DNA of 20,670 nt from UBA1431 sp049324235. Its GTDB lineage: Bacteria > Bacillota > Clostridia > Christensenellales > UBA1431. The number at the start of each line of letters is the position of its first letter. Position 1 is the first letter of the stretch. Below, in pieces: positions 15,137 to 20,670 of the stretch. Location of the stretch: assembly GCA_049324235.1 (NCBI GenBank), contig JBMOLJ010000014.1, forward strand, positions 1 through 20,670, in the 5' to 3' direction. The notes beneath the pieces are model-generated. The model saw only the letters and a program-made list of their open reading frames with translations. It was not told where the DNA came from and did not search any database. The position numbers and the translations under genes were made by a program.

Positions 15137-15340
15137 ATGCAGAAAGTAAGGAAAGTGTTCAACCGTTTTATGACCGAACAAAAGGGCGAAGGGTTCCTGG
15201 ATGTGGCGATGAAAATTCTCATTGTGGTTGTCATCGGAGCAGCCATCCTGCTCATCATGAACGCCGCCATGCCCAATCTCTTCCAGGATCTCATTACCAA
15301 GATTTCCGGAGAACTGACCAACGTAAACGTACTGCCTTAA
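15137..15340 (+). CDS. Small Flp-like pilin, probable major subunit
   Basis: This 67-residue protein has a basic N-terminus, a prepilin-like motif and one strong membrane helix (MKILIVVVIGAAILLIM). If the peptidase cuts after Gly17, the mature protein begins EGFLDVAMKIL, with Asp22 at the +5 position where type IV pilins usually have Glu. Its short length and single helix match Flp-type pilins of Tad systems and also a family of small proteins seen in Firmicutes mobile elements (DUF6133-like, from memory). AAAGGAGAAA precedes ATG 15137. A hairpin directly after the gene would favour its expression over the genes below, as expected for the major subunit. The assembled-fibre role is inferred from context. 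Confidence 0.75.
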   Translation: MQKVRKVFNRFMTEQKGEGFLDVAMKILIVVVIGAAILLIMNAAMPNLFQDLITKISGELTNVNVLP

Positions 15341-15361
15341 ACAAAGGATACCGATGGCACG

Positions 15362-15386
15362 GGGGACTGTACTGCAGTCCCCTTTT
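15362..15386 (+). terminator. Terminator or attenuator between the major and minor pilin genes
   Basis: GGGGACTG (15362-15369) pairs with CAGTCCCC (15375-15382) over eight base pairs with a five-base loop, followed by TTTT. It lies 21 bases after the small pilin stop and 21 bases before the next start codon. The short T-run suggests partial termination, setting a high ratio of the first pilin to the following proteins. Confidence 0.8.
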
Positions 15387-15407
15387 CCATTGGGAAAGGA
15401 GCTTGGT

Positions 15408-15833
15408 ATGAAACGAAAATTCATACGCGATCAAACCGGCGAAGGATATGTAGACGTTGCTATTACAATGCTTATTATCTTTGCGCTGATGGCTTCACTG
15501 ATGGCCTTATTCCCCATATTCACCGCACAACAGAGCCTGAACCAAACCGCAAAGTACATTGCAAGAACGGTGGAGCTAAACGGTAAGGCGGATGACAAAA
15601 CCCTGCAATCCGTTACGGAAGATGAAAACTTCATAAAGCCGGACAGTGTTTCTATTAATACCGTCTGGGAGAACGAGGCGCAAAAGACCATACAGCTAAA
15701 GACATCGTTTGTCGTAACCGTGACAAAGACCGTGCCTATCGTCATTATGCGCCCGGCTTTTGGTGAACCGATTGCCATTAACGTTAAGATATCCGCTTCT
15801 GCCCAGGGCATTTCGGAGGTGTATCACAAGTGA
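15408..15833 (+). CDS. Minor pseudopilin-like protein
   Basis: This 141-residue protein shares its N-terminal motif with the small pilin: QTGEGYVDVA here and QKGEGFLDVA there. Cleavage after Gly11 would give EGYVDVAITML with Asp16 at +5, followed by a membrane helix (ITMLIIFALMASLMALFPIF). After the helix come about 100 polar, strand-rich residues (MRPAFGEPIAINVKISASAQG near the end). In Tad systems TadE/TadF are minor pseudopilins of this size and layout, so a TadE-like role is inferred. ATG 15408 is chosen over an upstream in-frame ATG at 15354 because AAAGGAG lies at 15394-15400 and the prepilin motif then falls near the N-terminus; the upstream start would also run through the terminator hairpin. 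It overlaps the next gene by four bases (GTGA). Confidence 0.75.
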   Translation: MKRKFIRDQTGEGYVDVAITMLIIFALMASLMALFPIFTAQQSLNQTAKYIARTVELNGKADDKTLQSVTEDENFIKPDSVSINTVWENEAQKTIQLKTSFVVTVTKTVPIVIMRPAFGEPIAINVKISASAQGISEVYHK

Positions 15834-16294
15834 AACGCTTTCTCAGGGAACAGAACGGAAGCTCGCTACTTTGGGCGGTGTTCATCATACTTGCGCTTTG
15901 TGTCTTATCGGTCGTAGTCTATTCGGGCGTTACCGTGTACGCCAAATATCAGACAGCGGAAAATGAGTTGCAACGTGCGGCGACTGTTACCGTGGACAGA
16001 GCCATGGAGAACGACAATGTCCGCGATATGGTGCTGGAAGTTCCGGCTGAACCGGCAGAAGCATTGTTTAGAGACAATATGATTGCATCAGGCTGGACCC
16101 AGGAGGACGGCGATTGGGTAAAGCGAACTGGCGATAAGCTGATATACCGTCTTGAAAATATGCAGATCGAAATCTCGGATAAGACGATGCATATCGACGC
16201 AGTTTTTGTTATGCCGCTCCCGTGGGCAATAGGGAGCATCGGCGTTGTCCGTGTTCCCATGCAGATGTGCACCAGTATACTGTACGTGAATTAA
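15830..16294 (+). CDS. Second minor pseudopilin-like protein (TadF-like position)
   Basis: This 154-residue protein begins MKRFLREQNGSSLLW and then has a membrane helix (AVFIILALCVLSVVVYSGV). Its leader resembles the two pilins before it, with Gly10 as the likely cut site, but position +5 would be Trp15 and no acidic residue is present there. The exported part of about 115 residues contains EVPAEPAEALF and a C-terminal strand region (VVRVPMQMCTSILYVN). The start is GTG 15830, overlapping the previous stop, with GGAGGTG at 15815-15821. It is probably a minor component or assembly factor like TadF; this rests on position and topology rather than family recognition. Confidence 0.7.
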   Translation: MKRFLREQNGSSLLWAVFIILALCVLSVVVYSGVTVYAKYQTAENELQRAATVTVDRAMENDNVRDMVLEVPAEPAEALFRDNMIASGWTQEDGDWVKRTGDKLIYRLENMQIEISDKTMHIDAVFVMPLPWAIGSIGVVRVPMQMCTSILYVN

Positions 16295-16316
16295 CGCGGG
16301 GAAAGGAGTTGAAAAC

Positions 16317-19211
16317 ATGAAGCGGAAAAGAATCACTATATTTATCTTTGCCCTTGTGTGCTTATTACTCTTATTAATGCAGAGCGCATTTGCCGCATCG
16401 GTAAGGGTGAGTACAAGAAATACCTCCGACTATTTTCAATACTACAACGCCAATAATGTATGGACGGGATTATCTACGCCCGAGCACTATATTACAGGCA
16501 CATCGCCTGAGCAAATAGCCTACTGCCTCGAGCACAAAAAAACGTCGCCCTCGAATTCCTCATACTCCGATACGGATATACTTGGAAACTATTCGGGGAG
16601 AACGCTGACGGGACTTCGTATCATACTTGAAAACGGCTATCCGTATTCTTCAGGGGGGTTGACAGCGTCCCAGGCGCGGTATGCGACTGCCAACGCAATA
16701 AGGTTTTGGTTGTCGGAGCAAGGCGAACCCCAGTTCTATAAGTTCACCAACTTTGGTTCATACACCGACGCACAACTTCGCGCCTTCGCGGCAAACGGGA
16801 CGATACCCGGCAAGGTGCGGGCAAATCCCGGACAAAAGGCGGTATTGCAATATTCCATTGAGCTTCTCATCAAAGCACGGGCGCAAGCGCTGATGCCCCA
16901 CAAGGTTGCTTTTTCATCCATGAGCATGAGCATATCCGGCAGCTACTTTGTGGGCACAACGAGAGTAACGCTGACCAATCTGAATAAAGGATATACCCTG
17001 AATAAAGGCGCTTTGCCAAGCGGCTCGACGGTAACCGGATATACCGGGAAAAGCGGTGATGTCCTCACCGTAAAAATCCCTATGAGCAAGGCAAACTCAA
17101 ACAAAAGCTATACTCTTTCAGCAACCGGTTATGACAATCGAATGCGGGCAAACATGGCGGCATATGACGCGAGTTCCAGCAGCATACAGTCGATCGTCAC
17201 CGTTGTTACGGGAACATCAACCGTTGCGGCCTCCGCATCCATATCAATAAAGACGCCCGCCGTTCCTGATCTGATTGTATCCGCATTGACTACCAATAAG
17301 GCAAGCTATGAAGCGGGCGAAACGGTGACGGTGACGGCAACCATAAAGAATCAGGGGACCGGCAGCACCGGTGCGTTTAAGGTATCGCTTTCATCAAGTG
17401 CAATTACGACGCAGAACATAAGCATAGCGTCTTTAGGCGTCGATGCAACCAGAATGATCACATTTACCTTTACCGCTCCGACCTATACGAGCAATACCAA
17501 TCTAAAGCTGACGGCAAAAGCGGATTCGGCAAATGCCATTACTGAACTTGATGAGACAAACAATACCAGAAGCATAACTGTGGTGATAAACGCCGCAAAA
17601 CCGGACTTAACGATCAGCAGCCTGACGGCAAACAAAACTTCATATAACTCAGGCGAAACCGTTACGGTCACCGCCATCGTGAAAAACCAGGGCAAGGCAA
17701 GCGTTCCTGCTTGCGAGGTTAAATTAAGCTCCGCATATATTACCGCCATCACCAAAACGACGGGAAGCATCGTAGCAGGCGGCACCGCTACTGTTACCTG
17801 CACCTTTACGGCACCGTCCGTAACGGGAACAAAGACCATCAGCTTGACTGCAGCTGCAGATCCGAACAATAAGATCGTAGAGCTTGACGAAACCAACAAC
17901 ACGCGAAGTACCAATATTACTGTGGTGGGCGCGTTGCCCGACCTCACAGTGTCGTCTCTGTATTCGGATAAAAGCACTTATGAAGCGGGAGAGACCGTCA
18001 CGGTAACCGCACGTGCAGCCAACATCGGGAATCTAAGCGCCCCGTCAACGACGATGAAGCTGGAGATCAGCGGCATTGGCACACAGAGCAAAAACGTTCC
18101 GGCGTTGGAAGCAAACGGCAGTTCGACGCTAACCTTTACTTTTACTGCGCCAGCGGCATTAACGCCGCAAAACATTACCCTGAAGGCAACTATCGATCCA
18201 AATAATACAATTGCGGAGAGCAACGAGAACAACAACACGCGTACGGCGACCTTGGGAGTTAATGACCTGCGTCCCGATATTACCATCACAGACAGCACGG
18301 CAGTCGACTGGTACGCAGGCAAAGAGGTTGTTGTGTCCGCAACGGTGAAGAATCTTACGGCGCAGGATGCCCCGTCTGTGGAGGTACGGCTCACCGTAGG
18401 CGACATCGTTCTTAATGAATCCATTCCAGTTCCAGGAAACGGCAGCAATCTCGCGGTATTCCGCTTGACAGTTCCAGAAGATACGGGAATGTACGCAGTG
18501 AAATTCTCGGCTGACCCTTCCAATGCAATAGAAGAAAACAACGAGAGCAACAACGTATTTTCAAAGAGCATTTCGGTGATTGCTCTCCCTTCCTCCGTCG
18601 TGATTGATCCGGATAATGTTTTTATGGAGCAGCAATACAGCGTATTCGGTTTGCGCCTTTTGCCATCGGTGACTAATTCGGCTTATCATACATGGCAGGA
18701 AGTGAGGCTGGAGAATGGGAGTTATATCACGAAGACATATTGGGCAAGACTGACTACCGAATTTGACATATCGCCGGACGGCAGAATCGCCTACGACGAT
18801 AGGCCGGATGTCATGGAATCCGGATACGGCGTGCAGGCAACCTGTACAACGACCTTTACTACCAACTATGACCAGCCCCAAAAGTTGATTGGCGCGCAAA
18901 TGGCATGGGTGCGCTACCCCGAAAGCGGGTATGGGCAGACAAGCACATGGCAATATGTAAGTGACAGCCTGGAAGTAGAGATAGGGGATACGGGCGATAA
19001 GGTTATTACGTGGCGATACGCTGTCAATCCGTATTCGGTTACGGCAAGCCGCCTGCATTACGTGCCGCTATGGTTTCCTGATATGGAATACACCGCGATG
19101 GTACAGGCGTTTTACGCATGGAGTCCTGCAGGACAACTCTACGGATATGCAACGGACAACGTAACCATAGACGGCGATATGTATGACCGGATCACGACAA
19201 TTCGGAGGTAG
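16317..19211 (+). CDS. Secreted multidomain adhesin: thioester-like head plus four CARDB repeats
   Basis: This 964-residue exported protein has a classic signal peptide (basic start, hydrophobic core, AFA|AS cut after residue 26). Residues 30-200 resemble the thioester (TQXA) domains of Gram-positive adhesins, with Cys70 in YCLEH and the second motif at ATANAIRFW (123-131). The Gln expected after Thr124 is alanine, so the usual Cys-Gln thioester cannot form there. An Ig-like stretch covers about 195-316. Four CARDB domains begin at residues 317, 429, 541 and 653, each opening PD(L/I) and ending near an (D/N)E(T/S/N)NN(T/V) motif. The C-terminal region (about 765-964) is rich in Trp and Tyr and unrecognised. 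There is no LPXTG motif, no C-terminal membrane helix and no surface-binding repeat, so display probably depends on the Tad pilus or another partner. ATG 16317 follows GAAAGGAG; the next gene begins four bases after its stop. Confidence 0.88.
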   Translation: MKRKRITIFIFALVCLLLLLMQSAFAASVRVSTRNTSDYFQYYNANNVWTGLSTPEHYITGTSPEQIAYCLEHKKTSPSNSSYSDTDILGNYSGRTLTGLRIILENGYPYSSGGLTASQARYATANAIRFWLSEQGEPQFYKFTNFGSYTDAQLRAFAANGTIPGKVRANPGQKAVLQYSIELLIKARAQALMPHKVAFSSMSMSISGSYFVGTTRVTLTNLNKGYTLNKGALPSGSTVTGYTGKSGDVLTVKIPMSKANSNKSYTLSATGYDNRMRANMAAYDASSSSIQSIVTVVTGTSTVAASASISIKTPAVPDLIVSALTTNKASYEAGETVTVTATIKNQGTGSTGAFKVSLSSSAITTQNISIASLGVDATRMITFTFTAPTYTSNTNLKLTAKADSANAITELDETNNTRSITVVINAAKPDLTISSLTANKTSYNSGETVTVTAIVKNQGKASVPACEVKLSSAYITAITKTTGSIVAGGTATVTCTFTAPSVTGTKTISLTAAADPNNKIVELDETNNTRSTNITVVGALPDLTVSSLYSDKSTYEAGETVTVTARAANIGNLSAPSTTMKLEISGIGTQSKNVPALEANGSSTLTFTFTAPAALTPQNITLKATIDPNNTIAESNENNNTRTATLGVNDLRPDITITDSTAVDWYAGKEVVVSATVKNLTAQDAPSVEVRLTVGDIVLNESIPVPGNGSNLAVFRLTVPEDTGMYAVKFSADPSNAIEENNESNNVFSKSISVIALPSSVVIDPDNVFMEQQYSVFGLRLLPSVTNSAYHTWQEVRLENGSYITKTYWARLTTEFDISPDGRIAYDDRPDVMESGYGVQATCTTTFTTNYDQPQKLIGAQMAWVRYPESGYGQTSTWQYVSDSLEVEIGDTGDKVITWRYAVNPYSVTASRLHYVPLWFPDMEYTAMVQAFYAWSPAGQLYGYATDNVTIDGDMYDRITTIRR
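17265..18608 (+). repeat. Four tandem 336-base (112-residue) CARDB units in the adhesin gene
   Basis: The Pro-Asp codons that open each unit fall at 17265, 17601, 17937 and 18273, exactly 336 bases apart. Units 1-3 share YxxGETVTVTA (with E-A or N-S before the glycine) and EL/ES-DE-NN endings; unit 4 is more divergent (WYAGKEVVVSA). The DNA copies are clearly diverged, so these are old protein-level duplications under length constraint rather than a recent expansion. Confidence 0.85.
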
Positions 19212-19214
19212 TAT

Positions 19215-19670
19215 ATGGAATTGATTTCAGGCGTCCTGATGGACGCTTTTTTTCTTGCCTTGCTCCTATGGTGCAGTATTACTGATGTGAAAAAGCGTCT
19301 TATTCCCAATAAAGCAATTGTCGTGCTTTTATGCCTGGGTATTGTGCAAACGGTGTTTACAGCTTTGATGGGTGGTGTGTGGTGGCAGTATCCGGCAGGA
19401 TTGATGTTCGCCGTCCCTTTCTTTGTTGCATGGCTGAAGAACGGAATGGGCGCGGGAGACGTGAAGCTCGTAATGGTAATTGCCCTGTATTTGGGGTTCA
19501 TGAATACAGTTGTTGCCTTGGCGTTGATCGTACCGGTGCTCATCGGCCTGATGGTTTATTCGCTGGTAAAGACCAAGACGGTTAAACTGCAGATTCCAAT
19601 CGCACCGTTACTATCAATCGGAGCAGGCGGTTCAGTCTTAATCAAATATCTCTACGGATTATTTTTGTAA
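19215..19670 (+). CDS. Prepilin peptidase, TadV/CpaA type
   Basis: This 151-residue polytopic membrane aspartyl protease has both catalytic aspartates: Asp24 in SITDVKKRLIPN and Asp82 in GMGAGDVKLV (the GxGD motif). It lacks the N-terminal methyltransferase domain of PilD, as is normal for TadV/CpaA. Several hydrophobic segments follow (about residues 35-55, 60-75, 85-118 and 133-151). It would process the pilin-like proteins encoded just upstream at their glycine sites. ATG 19215 starts four bases after the adhesin stop, with GGAGGT at 19204-19209 overlapping that stop, so the two are tightly coupled. It is the last gene of the cluster of recognisable function. Confidence 0.93.
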   Translation: MELISGVLMDAFFLALLLWCSITDVKKRLIPNKAIVVLLCLGIVQTVFTALMGGVWWQYPAGLMFAVPFFVAWLKNGMGAGDVKLVMVIALYLGFMNTVVALALIVPVLIGLMVYSLVKTKTVKLQIPIAPLLSIGAGGSVLIKYLYGLFL

Positions 19671-19684
19671 AGGAGGGGCGCGTT

Positions 19685-19768
19685 ATGCGTGTCGCTATAA
19701 CGATAGGGCTATGCTTATTTATTCTGGGTGGAGTTGTTTTCTTACAGATAAAAAAGCGTAAATCATAG
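19685..19768 (+). CDS. 27-residue single-span membrane peptide
   Basis: This small reading frame starts at ATG 19685, seven bases after a strong AAGGAGGGG that has no other purpose, 14 bases after the prepilin peptidase. The peptide is MRVAITIGLCLFILGGVVFL followed by QIKKRKS: one hydrophobic helix with a basic tail, the layout of a small inner-membrane regulator or subunit. The operon terminator follows about 40 bases later, so the frame is inside the tad transcript. It may be a small stabiliser of the pilus machine. No family is recognised. Confidence 0.65.
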   Translation: MRVAITIGLCLFILGGVVFLQIKKRKS

Positions 19769-19805
19769 TCAGCCTCAAACTAGCCATTTGTTTAACACAT
19801 ATTTA

Positions 19806-19835
19806 GGGAAAAGGCAGGAAAATCTGCCTTTTTCC
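19806..19835. terminator. Bidirectional terminator closing the tad locus
   Basis: AAAAGGCAG (19809-19817) pairs with CTGCCTTTT (19824-19832) around GAAAAT, extended by outer G/C bases with one unpaired T. The A-run and T-run make it work on either strand. It lies 37 bases after the small membrane peptide. Confidence 0.85.
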
Positions 19836-19913
19836 AACTATTGGGAAGGAATTACAAACAACAATGTAGAACTGATTCAAATGAGATTTGAACAGTGACT
19901 ACAGGGGGAATCT

Positions 19914-20670
19914 ATGGGTACTAGTCTTGGAAATCTTCATGTATATAAAGGTAATCCTGATGAAGTCAAAAAATTACTTCATCAAGGAGAATACATGGTC
20001 GATGAAATATCAAAGGAATGGACGAGCGTCTTTTGTAGAGAATTCAGGGACGGAGCCACCGAGAAAGTCGCGAAGAAGCTTTCAAAAACACTTGTGGAAC
20101 CCATCCTCTCTTTTCAGTATTTCGACGACGACTTTATATACCTAGTATTGTTTAAACAAGGTAAGATTATTGCTCAATACTGGATGGGAGATTCGGGAGA
20201 ACCTTATTTTAAGAATTGCAGGAGTTTTATTTCGGAGCTCGGATTTGATGCGTCATGGGAAAAACGTCTACGCAATATTTTCAAATGTAACGACCTGGGG
20301 CGTAAGGTCGATATGCTTGAAGAATTTTTAGGTGTTGCCCTTTATCTGGATATTGATTTTCTGCTTGATGGGACAAGTAGTTTTGAGCACCATCGCGACG
20401 ACGTGTTGTACCGAGAATACGATGAGCAATTACAGAAACTGAAAAGGATAAAGAATAAAACAAAGGCGGTGATGGTACAAGAGTTTAATGGGAAAATGGC
20501 CAGATTCTATGCGCGGCCGTTTCTTCTAGCGGAACAGAGCGATGATGGCGTATACAATCACGATAAATGCATAATGTATGATATTAAAGATGACAAACTA
20601 CAACCCATGTTTGAAAAAATAAGAATCCACGGGCATGCTGAAACCATTTTTGGTAGGGATGTTTTATTGG
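19914..20670 (+). CDS. Unrecognised protein, 5' part (runs off the window)
   Basis: An open frame starts at ATG 19914 with AGGGGG nine bases upstream and continues without a stop to the window end, giving at least 252 residues. It opens MGTSLGNLHVYKGNPDEVKK, has a centre with FQYFDDDFIYLVLFKQGKIIAQYWMG-like strand character, then a more polar, charged C-terminal half. There is no signal peptide or membrane helix, so it is probably cytoplasmic. Proteins with MGT(S/T)xxNLxV openings occur in Firmicutes and some are thought to be immunity or contact-related proteins; this comes from memory and is weak. It lies beyond the tad terminator and is AT-richer than the tad genes. No function is claimed. 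Confidence 0.75.
   Translation, partial: MGTSLGNLHVYKGNPDEVKKLLHQGEYMVDEISKEWTSVFCREFRDGATEKVAKKLSKTLVEPILSFQYFDDDFIYLVLFKQGKIIAQYWMGDSGEPYFKNCRSFISELGFDASWEKRLRNIFKCNDLGRKVDMLEEFLGVALYLDIDFLLDGTSSFEHHRDDVLYREYDEQLQKLKRIKNKTKAVMVQEFNGKMARFYARPFLLAEQSDDGVYNHDKCIMYDIKDDKLQPMFEKIRIHGHAETIFGRDVLL

Noticed and set aside
15354..15407. ATG 15354 as start of the second pilin-like gene
   Set aside because: It would place 18 non-conserved residues, encoded across a terminator hairpin, ahead of the prepilin leader, and lacks a ribosome binding site.
17265..18608. Regularly spaced repeats as a possible CRISPR-like array
   Set aside because: The 336-base units are in-frame, diverged protein domains (CARDB), not short identical repeats with unique spacers.

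Overview
The window looks like a chromosomal piece of an anaerobic Firmicute of the class Clostridia. The first third is GC-rich. It has strong AGGAGG-type ribosome binding sites and the order rapZ - whiA - HPr-family gene - dnaE, which is characteristic of Clostridia. The exact genus cannot be fixed from the sequence.

Region 1 (1-5378) is a housekeeping run on the + strand: the 3' part of rapZ, whiA, an HPr-like gene without the phosphorylatable histidine, and a full dnaE. Two points stand out. whiA appears to start at a CTG codon, and the yvcK/mgfK gene usually found between rapZ and whiA is absent. Region 2 (5379-7685) holds a hairpin, a well-placed promoter, a complete mtrB (TRAP, the tryptophan-sensing RNA-binding protein), a 4HBT thioesterase-fold protein that lacks the usual catalytic aspartate, a clear terminator, and an RlmD-type 23S rRNA uracil methyltransferase.

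Region 3 (about 7686-19768) differs in base composition and content and looks like an accessory island. After a terminator comes a parA-parB pair with overlapping genes, a 27-bp inverted repeat inside parB, an unrecognised 165-residue protein, and a structured-looking non-coding stretch. Then comes a compact Tad (tight adherence, type IVc) pilus locus. It contains CpaB/RcpC, a TadZ-like ATPase, the TadA/CpaF motor, TadB and TadC platform proteins, a small abundant-type pilin, a terminator hairpin, two minor pseudopilin-like proteins, a secreted 964-residue adhesin, a TadV/CpaA prepilin peptidase and a 27-residue membrane peptide too short for normal gene calling. The adhesin has a degenerate thioester (TQXA-like) head and four CARDB repeats spaced exactly 112 residues apart. 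A terminator at 19806-19835 closes the locus. I infer that the machine exports and displays the adhesin, and that the pilins are cut by the local peptidase.

Region 4 (19914-20670) is the start of an unrecognised open reading frame that runs off the window. No rRNA, tRNA, CRISPR array, insertion sequence, relaxase or intact integrase was seen.
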